Below are positions 55,464-63,994 of a stretch of 64,000 nucleotides of DNA, piece after piece. Position numbers and translations under genes: made by a program. How positions within the stretch are numbered: the first letter of the stretch is position 1; the number at the start of each line of letters is the position of its first letter. The stretch covers positions 372,001 through 436,000 of the forward strand of contig NZ_QFXK01000035.1 of the NCBI RefSeq assembly GCF_003261635.1, written 5' to 3'. Below the pieces are notes generated by a model. That model worked only from the letters and a program-made list of their open reading frames with translations, did no database searches and was not told where the DNA came from. This DNA comes from Kribbella monticola. GTDB lineage: Bacteria; Actinomycetota; Actinomycetes; Propionibacteriales; Kribbellaceae.

Positions 55464-57092
55464 ATGGATGCCGTCACCGCCGTCCCGACACCTGTCAACG
55501 AGACCGTCCGTGGCTATGCGCCCGGCTCGCCCGAGCGGGCCGGCCTGGAGGCGAAGGTCAAGGAGTTCAACGCGGCCGGTGCGATCGAGCTGACCTGCAC
55601 GATCGGCGGCGAGGAGCGGCTCGGCGGCGGTGCGCGGATCGACGTCGTCCAGCCGCACAAGCACGCCCACGTGCTGGGCACGCTGGGCAACGCGACCGAG
55701 GCCGACGGCAAGGCTGCGGTGGACGCGGCGCTGGCGGCGGCGCCGTCGTGGCGGGCGCTGTCCTTCGACGACCGCGCGGCGATCTTCCTCAAGGCGGCCG
55801 ACCTGCTGGCCGGTCCCTGGCGCGACACCCTCAACGCGGCCACCATGCTCGGTCAGTCGAAGACGGTCCAGCAGGCCGAGATCGACGCGGCCTGCGAGCT
55901 GATCGACTTCCTGCGCTTCAACGTCGCGTTCGCGCGCACGATCCTCAACGACCAGCCGGTCTCCTCGCCCGGCGTGTGGAACCGCACCGACTACCGCCCG
56001 CTCGAGGGCTTCGTCTACGCAATCACCCCGTTCAACTTCACCGCCATCGCCGGCAATCTGCCGAGCGCGCCCGCGCTGATGGGCAACACCGTGGTGTGGA
56101 AGGCGTCGCCGACCCAGCAGTTCGCGGCGCACTGGACGATGCGGTTGTTCGAGGCGGCCGGACTGCCGGCCGGCGTGATCAACCTGGTCACCGGTGACGG
56201 CATCGACGTCAGCAAGGCCGCGCTGACCCACCCCGACCTGGCCGGTATCCACTTCACCGGTTCGACCAAGACCTTCCAGAGCCTGTGGGCCACGGTCGGG
56301 CAGAACATCGCCGGCTACAAGACCTACCCGCGGCTGGTCGGCGAGACCGGCGGTAAGGACTTCATCCTCGCGCACCCGTCGGCCGATCCCGCCGTCGTGA
56401 AGACCGCGATGGTCCGCGGCGCGTTCGAGTACCAGGGCCAGAAGTGCTCGGCCGCGAGCCGCGCGTACGTCGCCCGCAGCGTGTGGAGCAAGATCCGCGA
56501 CGAGATCGCGGCGGAGACCGACTCGCTGACGATGGGCGATGTCGCCGATCTGTCCAACTTCATCGGTGCCGTCATCGACGACCGCGCGTTCGGCAAGCAC
56601 AAGGCTGCGCTCGACCGGGCTCAGCAGGTCGACGCGATCGAGGTGCTGGCCGGTGGCACGTACGACGACAGCGAGGGGTACTTCGTCCGGCCGACGCTGC
56701 TGGTCTCCGACGACCCGACCGACGAGATCTTCACGACGGAGTACTTCGGGCCGATCCTCGCCGTGCACGTGTACGAGGACGGTGACTACTCGAAGGTCCT
56801 GCGGCAGATGGAGAGCGCGGCGGCGTACGGGCTGACGGGTGCGGTCATCGCGCAGGACCGGCACGCGGTGGCGGAGGCGAGCGACTACCTGCGGTTCGCG
56901 GCGGGCAACTTCTACGTCAACGACAAGCCGACCGGCGCGGTCGTCGGGCAGCAGCCGTTCGGCGGCTCCCGGGCCAGCGGTACGAACGACAAGGCCGGCT
57001 CGATGTGGAACCTGATCCGCTGGGCCAGCCCGCGCTCGATCAAGGAGACCTTCGCGCCCCCCACGGACTACCGCTACCCGCACCAGGGCTGA
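55464..57092 (+). CDS. pruA: L-glutamate gamma-semialdehyde dehydrogenase (1-pyrroline-5-carboxylate dehydrogenase)
   Basis: This 542-residue aldehyde dehydrogenase is of the P5CDH type and converts glutamate semialdehyde to glutamate in proline breakdown. The catalytic Cys328 is in YQGQKCSAASR and Glu294 in LVGETGGKDF. VIPC-like ITPFNFTAIAGN and IHFTGSTKTFQ are family motifs, as is the C-terminal GTNDKAGS. No proline dehydrogenase gene is adjacent. The ATG at 55464 is nine bases from GAGGAG. A 50-bp direct repeat begins at its 3' end. Confidence 0.93.
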   Translation: MDAVTAVPTPVNETVRGYAPGSPERAGLEAKVKEFNAAGAIELTCTIGGEERLGGGARIDVVQPHKHAHVLGTLGNATEADGKAAVDAALAAAPSWRALSFDDRAAIFLKAADLLAGPWRDTLNAATMLGQSKTVQQAEIDAACELIDFLRFNVAFARTILNDQPVSSPGVWNRTDYRPLEGFVYAITPFNFTAIAGNLPSAPALMGNTVVWKASPTQQFAAHWTMRLFEAAGLPAGVINLVTGDGIDVSKAALTHPDLAGIHFTGSTKTFQSLWATVGQNIAGYKTYPRLVGETGGKDFILAHPSADPAVVKTAMVRGAFEYQGQKCSAASRAYVARSVWSKIRDEIAAETDSLTMGDVADLSNFIGAVIDDRAFGKHKAALDRAQQVDAIEVLAGGTYDDSEGYFVRPTLLVSDDPTDEIFTTEYFGPILAVHVYEDGDYSKVLRQMESAAAYGLTGAVIAQDRHAVAEASDYLRFAAGNFYVNDKPTGAVVGQQPFGGSRASGTNDKAGSMWNLIRWASPRSIKETFAPPTDYRYPHQG

Positions 57093-57196
57093 CCCTGCAA
57101 AAGGGAAGGAAGAAAGGCGTGGTGGGAGGCCCGACCAGGACTGACGGCCTGCAAAGGGACGCAAGGCGTGGTGGGAGGCCCGACCAGGGCTGACGG
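57082..57196. repeat. About 50-bp direct repeat starting at the end of pruA
   Basis: The 12-base ACCAGGGCTGAC recurs at 57082, 57134 (one base different) and 57183. A 24-base block from GGCGTGGTG to GACCAGG is identical at 57116-57139 and 57165-57188. The first copy covers the last codons of pruA, so the array looks like a duplication of the gene's end into the downstream spacer. This array fills most of the gap to the TetR gene. Confidence 0.75.
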
Positions 57197-57214
57197 GCGG
57201 ACGCCGGGGTCGGG

Positions 57215-57853
57215 TTAGGTGCCTAGGCCTCGGCGGACGACGATGTAGAAGGTCGTCATGTCGTCGATGAGGGCTTCGAGTTGGGTGGCGGACTTGAGGT
57301 TCGCGTCCAGGAGCCAGTCGGAGATCAGGTCGAACAGGCCACCGACCAGGCCGATCGCGACCGCGTGCCGCATCCGCTTGTCGGCCGGGTCGCGCACCGG
57401 CACCTCGTCGTACCGGTCCCAGATGCTTTCGAGGAAACCGGCTGCCCAGCGGCGGTTCGCCCGGCGCTGGCGCTCGACCGTCTCCGAGATGCCCGCGGCG
57501 ATCCCGAAGGTGACCTTGGCGACCCTCGGATCGTCGACCAGCGCGTGCGCGAAGGCGGCGATCAACGAGGGGACCGCCTGCTTCTCGTTGCCGACACCCT
57601 GCTGGGCGACGGCCATCATGTCGGCCTCGAGCCGCTCGGACGTGCGCTGCAGCAGGGCCAGATAGCAGGATTCACGGTTCTCGAAGACCTCGTAGAAGCT
57701 CTTCGTGCCGATGAACGCCGTCGTGCAGATCTGCTCGATGGTCGTGTTGAGGTAGCCGTTCGTCGCGAACAGATCGAGGGCCGCGTCGAGGAGTTGCTCG
57801 CGGCGCTCCGCTCGGCGCTCGTCCGCGTCCAGTCCTCTGATCAGTCGCCCCAT
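57215..57853 (-). CDS. TetR-family transcriptional regulator
   Basis: This is a 212-residue TetR regulator. The HTH reads LFATNGYLNTTIEQICTTAFIGTKSFYEVF, preceded by RREQLLDAALDL. The C-terminal ligand domain is helical (FLESIWDRYDEVP, ALIDDMTTFYIVVRRG). The start ATG at 57853 has a weak ribosome site. It is divergent from the lipase gene, with two inverted repeats in the spacer. The lipase is the likely target. Confidence 0.9.
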   Translation of the reverse strand: MGRLIRGLDADERRAERREQLLDAALDLFATNGYLNTTIEQICTTAFIGTKSFYEVFENRESCYLALLQRTSERLEADMMAVAQQGVGNEKQAVPSLIAAFAHALVDDPRVAKVTFGIAAGISETVERQRRANRRWAAGFLESIWDRYDEVPVRDPADKRMRHAVAIGLVGGLFDLISDWLLDANLKSATQLEALIDDMTTFYIVVRRGLGT

Positions 57854-57861
57854 GCGTGCAC

Positions 57862-57887
57862 GTTACCCGGCTGCCACGCCCGGTAAC
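57862..57887. promoter_or_regulatory. Inverted repeat, candidate TetR operator 1
   Basis: GTTACCCGGC (57862-57871) and GCCCGGTAAC (57878-57887) pair over 9 of 10 positions. The site starts nine bases upstream of the TetR start codon. Confidence 0.5.
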
Positions 57888-57897
57888 CAATCGGTCT

Positions 57898-57925
57898 GTT
57901 ATGAACACGAGGTCTTGTTCGTAAC
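57898..57925. promoter_or_regulatory. Inverted repeat, candidate TetR operator 2
   Basis: GTTATGAACA (57898-57907) and TGTTCGTAAC (57916-57925) pair over nine of ten positions with an eight-base spacer. It shares the GTTA...TAAC ends with the first site, 36 bases away. Confidence 0.55.
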
Positions 57926-58001
57926 CCGAACCCGTGCTCAACTGTCCGTCATCCTGTCACTACCCTCAGGCACAGGACTGTACGCCATCCCGGGAGCCGC
58001 C

Positions 58002-58871
58002 ATGAGCAAAGTCCTCAGGCGAGCCGCCCTGGCCCTCGTGGCCACCGCGATGCTCGCCACCTCGACCACGGCGGCCACTGCCGCCACCCAGACAACGACA
58101 GCCGCAGGCTTCGACGACTGGTCCTGCAAGCCCTCCGCCGCGCACCCGGAACCCCTGGTCCTGCTGCACGGCCTCGGCGGCAACGGCCCGGGCAACTACT
58201 CGTACCTCGGGCCCTTCCTCGCTGCAAAGGGCTACTGCGCCTTCACCCTCACCTACGGCCAGGCGACTCCGGCCATCCCGGTGGGGGGCACCGTCTCGGT
58301 GGTTCAGTCCGCCGCCGAGATCGAGGCCTTCATCGACCGGGTCCGGACGGCGACCGGCGCCGCGAAGGTGAGCATCGTCGGACATTCGGAGGGCGGCTTC
58401 CAGAGCATCTACGGTCCGAAGATCCGCGGGTACGCAGGCAAGGTGGCCAGTGTCGTCGCACTCGCGCCACCCACGCACGGTACGACGTTCGCCGGGCTGG
58501 TCAGCGTCGGCGACTATCTCGGTCTGCGGACCCAGGTCGACCAGGTACTCCGCGGCTTCGGCTGCCCCGCCTGCGACGAGATCATCGTCGGCGGCTCCGA
58601 AGTACAGAAGCTGACCGCGGGCCCGATTGCTCAGCCCGGGGTGAAGTACACGGTGATCGCGTCGCGCTTCGATGCGCTGGTCACGCCGCACGAGACCTCG
58701 TTCATCCGCGAGCCCGGCGTACGCAACGAATACGTCCAGGACTCCTGCCCGCTCGACCCGGTCGGCCATGTCGGCCTCGCCTTCGACCCGAGCGTCGCCC
58801 AACTGGTCGCGAACGCCCTGGATCCTGCGCACGCACACCCGGTGATCTGCGGCTTCGGTCCGCCGCTGTAA
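58002..58871 (+). CDS. Secreted lipase/alpha-beta hydrolase
   Basis: This is a 289-residue secreted lipase of the class 2 (EstA-like) type. The signal is ALALVATAMLATSTTAATAA. PLVLLHGLGGNGPGNYSYL forms the oxyanion region, and the nucleophile S129 lies in VGHSEGG. A catalytic Asp is probable in SRFDALVTPHE and the His in VGHVGLAFDP. Paired Cys (CPACDE) could form disulfides. GGGAG precedes the ATG. The divergent TetR gene probably regulates it. It ends four bases before the convergent zinc-ribbon gene stop. Confidence 0.9.
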   Translation: MSKVLRRAALALVATAMLATSTTAATAATQTTTAAGFDDWSCKPSAAHPEPLVLLHGLGGNGPGNYSYLGPFLAAKGYCAFTLTYGQATPAIPVGGTVSVVQSAAEIEAFIDRVRTATGAAKVSIVGHSEGGFQSIYGPKIRGYAGKVASVVALAPPTHGTTFAGLVSVGDYLGLRTQVDQVLRGFGCPACDEIIVGGSEVQKLTAGPIAQPGVKYTVIASRFDALVTPHETSFIREPGVRNEYVQDSCPLDPVGHVGLAFDPSVAQLVANALDPAHAHPVICGFGPPL

Positions 58872-58875
58872 CTCC

Positions 58876-59070
58876 TCAGGCGGTGTGGTGGAGGTACTGC
58901 AAGGGCGGCCCGATCAGCAAGGCGGTGCCGCAACTGACGCAGATCCACTCGCCGGCGGGATCGTCCACCGGGTGATCGGCCGCCTCGATCCGCTCGAAGA
59001 GCATGACAGCGTCGCAGAAGACGCAGTACTGCGAATCCTCCGACTGCGCGACGGTCCGGCGTTTCCGCAT
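58876..59070 (-). CDS. Small zinc-ribbon protein
   Basis: This 64-residue protein has paired Cys motifs CVFC and CVSC about 25 residues apart, forming a zinc ribbon. A 14-residue hydrophobic end (ALLIGPPLQYLHH) follows. GGAGGTGA lies about seven bases before the ATG, a strong start. No family name is recalled; it may be a regulatory or nucleic-acid-binding protein. Confidence 0.7.
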   Translation of the reverse strand: MRKRRTVAQSEDSQYCVFCDAVMLFERIEAADHPVDDPAGEWICVSCGTALLIGPPLQYLHHTA

Positions 59071-59175
59071 AGCAGGCTCACCTCCGGTGGCAACTCGTCT
59101 TTTTCAGAGTGCCACCGGAGGGCGCGGACTCAGCGCAGCGACACGGCGGTCACCAGCGACCAGTCGCCGGCCGGC

Positions 59176-59685
59176 TCAGTTGGTGCCGTCGTGCCAGTCG
59201 CGGCCGAGTTCGTGTTCCTTCTGCAGGCCCTTGCGGATCGCCTCGACGACGAACGGCTCGATCTTGCGGCCGATCAGCGGCACCGACACCTTCACGTCGA
59301 GGTCGATGGCCTGAACCGTCTCGCCGCCGGTGGAGCTGATCGTGGCCGTGCCCTTGAGCGTCACCGGGGTGTTGGCGATCTCGCCCTTCACGTCGGCGTT
59401 GCGCGAGCCGTCCGCGTTCGCCGGGTGCCAGGTCTCGGTCTGCACCACGGTCAGCGTCTGGCCGACGAACTTGCGGGCGATGTCCGGTACGTCGTCCGAC
59501 GGCATCTCGCGCTGCACCCGCACCACCGTGTCGCCGCCCGACGTGGTGACCTTCACGTCGTACGACAGGGCCTTGGTCTTCTCGCAGGCCTGCTCGCGGA
59601 ACGTGGCGTCCGTGACGATGGCGAATACTTCCTCAGGGGTCGCGTCGTACGACGCCGACATCTTCAGCTCCATGGCCGACATCAT
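59176..59685 (-). CDS. DUF2505 domain-containing protein
   Basis: This 169-residue protein is of the DUF2505/START-like (SRPBCC) type: MKMSASYDATPEEVFAIVTDATFREQACEKTKA-like opening, then VVRVQREMPSDDVPDIARKFVG and the C-terminal helix EPFVVEAIRKGLQKEHELG. These proteins have a hydrophobic cavity and often bind lipids. Two further in-frame ATGs (59682, 59673) lie near the start; the first is used here. The gene is divergent from the sigma factor gene. Confidence 0.83.
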   Translation of the reverse strand: MMSAMELKMSASYDATPEEVFAIVTDATFREQACEKTKALSYDVKVTTSGGDTVVRVQREMPSDDVPDIARKFVGQTLTVVQTETWHPANADGSRNADVKGEIANTPVTLKGTATISSTGGETVQAIDLDVKVSVPLIGRKIEPFVVEAIRKGLQKEHELGRDWHDGTN

Positions 59686-59782
59686 GGCATTACCCGTCGG
59701 TCACCATCGTCGAGAGAGCCTGACAACCTCACGCCTGAGAGTTCCGTATTCATCGGTGACGGGACGATCGAGGGGACAGTGG

Positions 59783-60298
59783 ATGGCTGAGACGGGACGC
59801 GACGAACAGTTCAGCGAGTACGTCGTGCAACGAAGAACCCAGCTCCGGCGGATCGCCTATCTGCTCTGCGGAGACGTGCACAAGGCCGAGGACCTGGTCC
59901 AGACAGCCTTGATGAAGCTGTACGTCGCCTGGCCGCGGGTCCAACGGACCGGCAACGTCGATGCCTACGTACGCCGGATCCTGGTGAACTCCGGTATCGA
60001 CGAGAGCCGCCGGCCGTGGCGCCGCGAGGAGTCCGGGCTGGAAGGCCTGGATCCGCAGGTCGCGCCAGGCCCGGGGGTCGAGGACAGAACAGCGCTGATG
60101 GACGCATTGGCGACGTTGCCGCTCGGCCAGCGCCGGGTGGTGATCCTGCGGCATTTCCTCGGGATGTCCATCGAGGAGACCGCAGGCGACCTGCAGTGCA
60201 GTCCCGGCACGGTGAAAAGCCAGAACTCGCGCGCGCTCGCGCGCCTCAACGACTTGCTGGCCCCGCAGTTCGGGGCCGTTGGAGGAAACGACCGATGA
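59783..60298 (+). CDS. SigE-family ECF RNA polymerase sigma factor
   Basis: This 171-residue ECF sigma factor has region 2 (LRRIAYLLCGDVHKAEDLVQTALMKLY) and region 4 (LATLPLGQRRVVILRHFLGMSIEETAGDLQCSPGTVKSQNSRALARL). It is of the SigE-family type common in actinobacteria, without a classical anti-sigma domain in the partner. GAGGGG precedes the ATG at 59783. The stop overlaps the ATG of the downstream membrane-protein gene (ATGA), so the two are coupled. Confidence 0.9.
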   Translation: MAETGRDEQFSEYVVQRRTQLRRIAYLLCGDVHKAEDLVQTALMKLYVAWPRVQRTGNVDAYVRRILVNSGIDESRRPWRREESGLEGLDPQVAPGPGVEDRTALMDALATLPLGQRRVVILRHFLGMSIEETAGDLQCSPGTVKSQNSRALARLNDLLAPQFGAVGGNDR

Positions 60299-61575
60299 TC
60301 GACGAGAACCTGCTGCAGCAACGCCTCACGGCGGCTGCGGCCGCGCAGGACGATCTGTTGCCGAGAGCACTCGAAGACGATGTCGCGGCCGGCCACCGCC
60401 GGCTCCGCCGCCGCCGCGTACTGGCCGGCAGCGTGCTCGGTGCAACGGCCGCAGTCGCCGTACTGGCTGTGGGTGTCACGAGCTGGCTGACCCCGAACGC
60501 AAGCCCGCAACCCGACACCGGCCCGGTCGCCGGCCAGTCGTCGACTCCGAGCATCCCGCCGACCAGCATCGGCCCTGGCCCCGGCACCACGGGCGACAAG
60601 CCGGTACCGGCCACTCCGGTGCAAGGGTCCGGTGCGGATGCGGTCTTCGTCCGGAACCTGAACGCCGCCATCTACGCCCATCTCGATCCGCAGAAGGTGC
60701 ACCTGGACTTCAGCTCGGGCGGGTTCAAGGTCGATCGGCAGCTCGGCACCATCCTCAGCGGCGGGAACCGGATCGGCTGGCGGATGCCGGGCCAGATGGG
60801 AGCCGAGGGCTACGTCGCTCTCTCGATCGAGCCGAAGAACAGGACGCCCCGGGCGTGTGGCACGACTTCCGAGCCCCGGATGACCTGTCACGCGGTCAAT
60901 CTGCCGAACGGCCGGACGGCACAACTCGGTCGCAAGGGCGATGCCGCGGATGTGCTGTACCAGCAGCCGGACGGCGAATGGGTCAGCGTCTCGGTCAGCA
61001 CCTTGTTCGGTAACAACACCGAGATTCCCGTGCACGACCTGGGTATCACCGATCAGATGCTGCTCGCGCTCGTCCAGGACGACCGGCTCAACCTGCCGAA
61101 GCTGACCGGGAACGAGCAGAATCACGAGAACGCGCTGAAGGGCTTCTACCCGTCGGCGAAGGAGTTCCGCGCGGCGGTGGCGCGGGCGGTGCCGGGCGGC
61201 ACGCTGACCGGCGGTCAGTTGGAGAAGGTCACGGAGCAGGTCGATTACAGCCTGAGCTGGCAGCGGGGCACGGTGTCGGCGACGATCGAGGTCGGTGTCG
61301 ACGCGTCGACCGGCGTCAGCCCTTGTGATCAACAGCTGTCGATCATGGTCGCCTGCAGTCCGATCACCCTGCCGAACGGGAAGAAGGTGATGTTCGGCGA
61401 GCGGGCGATGACCTATCAGGGCGGCCCGATGTACGTGATCGGCGGCACCTACCTCCAGCCCGACGGCGACTCCGCCCACGTCCGCATCCTCTACCCCGGC
61501 AACAAGGTCCCAGCCGGCGCGCTCACCAAGGACCAGATCCTCACCCTCCTCACCGATCCCGAACTGGACAAGTAA
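60295..61575 (+). CDS. Membrane protein coupled to the ECF sigma factor
   Basis: This 426-residue protein has a cytoplasmic N-terminus of about 40 residues (ENLLQQRLTAAAAAQDDLL), one helix (VLAGSVLGATAAVAVLAVGVTSWL), a Pro/Thr/Ser-rich linker and a large external domain with Cys. The N-terminal topology and coupling to an ECF gene suggest an anti-sigma-like role, but no ASD motif is recognised. GGAGGAAACGACCG precedes the ATG. Confidence 0.75.
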   Translation: MIDENLLQQRLTAAAAAQDDLLPRALEDDVAAGHRRLRRRRVLAGSVLGATAAVAVLAVGVTSWLTPNASPQPDTGPVAGQSSTPSIPPTSIGPGPGTTGDKPVPATPVQGSGADAVFVRNLNAAIYAHLDPQKVHLDFSSGGFKVDRQLGTILSGGNRIGWRMPGQMGAEGYVALSIEPKNRTPRACGTTSEPRMTCHAVNLPNGRTAQLGRKGDAADVLYQQPDGEWVSVSVSTLFGNNTEIPVHDLGITDQMLLALVQDDRLNLPKLTGNEQNHENALKGFYPSAKEFRAAVARAVPGGTLTGGQLEKVTEQVDYSLSWQRGTVSATIEVGVDASTGVSPCDQQLSIMVACSPITLPNGKKVMFGERAMTYQGGPMYVIGGTYLQPDGDSAHVRILYPGNKVPAGALTKDQILTLLTDPELDK

Positions 61576-61578
61576 CTC

Positions 61579-62023
61579 TCAGACCGAATTCATCCACGAC
61601 CAGGTATCCGAGGCGGCCGGCACCCCGGCCGCCTCGAACCACGCCAGCACCTGCGAATAGTTGAACTGCAGCGGCCTGTCTTCCCGGAGCTCACCGCGCG
61701 CGACCAGCTCCGTGAAGCACCACACCAACTGCTCCTCGGGAGTGTCTCCCGGCGCGATGTGGTCGAGATGCCGCTCGAGGAACGTGGTGAGGGCTGCGAT
61801 GGACGAATACGGCGAGTACGCCGTGTACCCGTACTCCCGCCCCGCGTCGTCGGCCAACGGCCCCGTAGTCGTAGGACTCGGTGAACGAGACGCCTTTCTC
61901 TCCGCCGTGCGCATCCAAGACCAACACCAACTTGAAGATGCAGTCGGTGGATTTCCTGTACACGTTGATCAAAGTCGCCCGCCGAGCCGCCACACCGAGC
62001 AACGTAGAACCCACCGGGGTCAT
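61579..62023 (-). pseudogene. Hypothetical gene broken by a one-base frameshift
   Basis: The minus strand contains the 5' part in one frame (about 62023-61865, with TLINVYRKSTDCIFKLVLV) and the 3' part in another (PLADDAGREYGYTAYSPYSS...TWSWMNSV, stop at 61579). The two join smoothly if one G is removed from a run of four (plus-strand CCCC at 61861-61864): SYDYG then PLADDAGREYG. Either a genuine frameshift mutation or a sequencing indel in a homopolymer. Family unknown; probably a small soluble protein of about 148 residues. Confidence 0.6.
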
Positions 62024-62195
62024 CAGACAGCAGGTGAACTGGAGGAAGCTCGATGCTCGATCGAATGGGTGCGATATCGCGAGCGACCTGAGCAATCGGG
62101 GGCAGGCCCAGAGCGAGGCAGCGGAGGGGCGGCGAAGGAGCGCCGTAGCTGGGGGTGGGGAGCGGGCGACGAAGGAGCGCGCGCGGGCGGGAGCC

Positions 62196-63662
62196 TTAAG
62201 GGGTGGCGTTCATCAGGTCCAGGGCGCTTTGTTGGCGGGCGGCGTCCAGTTTGTCGATGGGGCCGTACCAGCGGAGGCCGTACTGGTCCATGGGGGTGCG
62301 GTCGGCGGCGAAGGCGCGGTCGGCGTTGCGGCGGAGGTAGGTCGTGTAGGGGTGGTCGGACAGGGCCGCGTTCAGTTTGCCGAGGCCGCGGACGTGGGCG
62401 CCCTTGAAGGTCGGACCGTCACCGCCGCAGTCGCCCGATTCGCACGGCTCTTTGAGGATTCCGTCCGAGGTGTTGAGGCTGCTCGACGTCGTCGCCGCGT
62501 CGGCGATCTGCCGCGCAGTGGTCAGGTACGCCGTGTTGTTCGTTGCCCTCGACAACTCAGTGAGTGCGCCCAGCAGCACGCCCTGGTTGTAGGTCCACGC
62601 CGTGTCGCCGTTGTTCTTGCAGGTGGACAGATTGATGCCGTCGTTGACCAGGTGCGAGCTGTTGACCATCCCGGTCTGCTGGAACCAGGTCCACCCGTTC
62701 TGCGCCCGTTGCAAGTACGTCGTATCGCCGGCGATCCGGTTGTGCAGAGCGGCGCTCAGCTGGATATAGAGCGAGTTGGAGATCGCGTTCTTGTACGTCT
62801 TCGCCTCGCTCCACCAGACGCCACCGCCGCAGGTGCCGTCCCAGTACGCCGCCATGTGGTCGGCGTCGGCTCTCGCAGTCTGGAGATAGCGGGACTCGCC
62901 GGTCAGGTCGTAGGCCGCGATCCACGCGAGACCCCACCAGCCCGTGTCGTCGATGTAGTCGTTGCGGAACTGCCCTTCCGCCGCGTTGACGTTGAGGTCA
63001 TAGGTCTTGGCGATCGCGTACTTGTAGCTCGGCATCCCGGTGATGCGCGCGTTGTCGATGATCGCGTTCAGCGCGTTGGCGGTGTTCCACCAGCCGGTGG
63101 TGTCGAACCTGCCGGTGGAGAGGTTGTAGAACTGCATCTGCGCGGTCGCGGCCGCCGTACGCCGGTCGCCCGCGTTCCAGGTGGTCCGGGCCCACGCGGT
63201 ACAAGCGATGTCGGGGCGATCGCCGGCCTTGCCGCAGGCGCGCAGAGCGCCGACGCCGAGGTTGTTCCAGTCGTCGACGTTGTACATCAGGGTTCGCCAG
63301 CCGCTCTGGCCGGACGGGATCGCGGTGTTGCCGAGGCGGCTGCCGCCGGACCAGCTGCGGCCGCCGTCCATCGAGCGGTCCAGCCACACCTCGTCGCCGG
63401 GACTGCCGTTCTCGATCGAGGCCCAGCCCATCGCGTCGGCGTCGTCGAAGTGCAGCCGGAGCGTGCGGCCGAAGATCGTCGCGCTGACCGGGATGCGGTC
63501 GCCGGGGGAGAGCGCGGGGTCGCGGGCGTCGCAGTACTTGTTGCAGATGGTCGCGCTCGACTTCATCGGCACCGCCGGAGTGGAGGGAACTGGGGGAGAT
63601 GGCGCGCCGGCCGGAAGCGACAACGCTGTCAGCAGGGCAGTGGTGATGGCTGCGACGATCAT
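62196..63662 (-). CDS. Secreted glycoside hydrolase family 76 (alpha-1,6-mannanase type)
   Basis: This is a 488-residue secreted GH76-type enzyme. The N-terminal signal ([18 protein letters not shown]) is followed by an ~100-residue beta-rich region and the (alpha/alpha)6 barrel. The catalytic Asp pair lies around residue 237 ([12 protein letters not shown]). Other motifs are [32 protein letters not shown] and [13 protein letters not shown]76 enzymes cleave alpha-1,6-mannan of fungal cell walls. AGGGAG precedes the ATG at 63662. Upstream promoter elements include a palindrome. Confidence 0.9.
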   Translation of the reverse strand: MIVAAITTALLTALSLPAGAPSPPVPSTPAVPMKSSATICNKYCDARDPALSPGDRIPVSATIFGRTLRLHFDDADAMGWASIENGSPGDEVWLDRSMDGGRSWSGGSRLGNTAIPSGQSGWRTLMYNVDDWNNLGVGALRACGKAGDRPDIACTAWARTTWNAGDRRTAAATAQMQFYNLSTGRFDTTGWWNTANALNAIIDNARITGMPSYKYAIAKTYDLNVNAAEGQFRNDYIDDTGWWGLAWIAAYDLTGESRYLQTARADADHMAAYWDGTCGGGVWWSEAKTYKNAISNSLYIQLSAALHNRIAGDTTYLQRAQNGWTWFQQTGMVNSSHLVNDGINLSTCKNNGDTAWTYNQGVLLGALTELSRATNNTAYLTTARQIADAATTSSSLNTSDGILKEPCESGDCGGDGPTFKGAHVRGLGKLNAALSDHPYTTYLRRNADRAFAADRTPMDQYGLRWYGPIDKLDAARQQSALDLMNATP

Positions 63663-63684
63663 GGTCGTTCTCCCTGGGGCGGTA

Positions 63685-63735
63685 GGAAGAGAGCGCTTCC
63701 ATCGAAAGGTAGGACCCGTTTTGCGAACGGGTCAA
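63685..63735 (-). promoter_or_regulatory. Predicted GH76 promoter with palindromic spacer and LacI-like element
   Basis: On the minus strand TTGACC (63735-63730) is followed after 17 bases by CTACCT. An inverted repeat GACCCGTT (63713-63720) / AACGGGTC (63726-63733) overlaps the -35 and the spacer. Nearer the gene, GGAAGAGAGCGCTTCC (about 63685-63700) contains the AGCGCT core seen in LacI-family sites. Confidence 0.45.
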
Positions 63736-63793
63736 TACGTCGCGTGATGGAAGATGCGGGGAAACGTGAGACAACCGGCGAGCGGCAACGGGC

Positions 63794-63994
63794 TCAGCGG
63801 TGGGTGATGGAGGTGCCGGCCTTCGGTTGGTCGACTGCGTCCGCGATGAGTGTTGCCAAGACTCCGATGGCCAGCAGGGACGTCACGAGGATCGCGACAG
63901 TGCGGCCGCAGGCGTTGCGGCGGGCCAGCTCGGTACGACGAACCGGGCGGAGCGAACACGGGTCGAACGACGTGTCGGCGGGTGCTTCGAACAT
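63794..63994 (-). CDS. Small hypothetical membrane protein
   Basis: This 66-residue protein has one helix (VAILVTSLLAIGVLATLIADA) after a basic, Pro-containing N-terminus (LRPVRRTELARRN). The ATG is seven bases from the window edge, so it may start further upstream. No family recognised. Confidence 0.45.
   Translation of the reverse strand: MFEAPADTSFDPCSLRPVRRTELARRNACGRTVAILVTSLLAIGVLATLIADAVDQPKAGTSITHR

Noticed and set aside
55272-57164. A 630-codon minus-strand frame over pruA
   Set aside because: Antisense of a gene with intact catalytic Cys and Glu.
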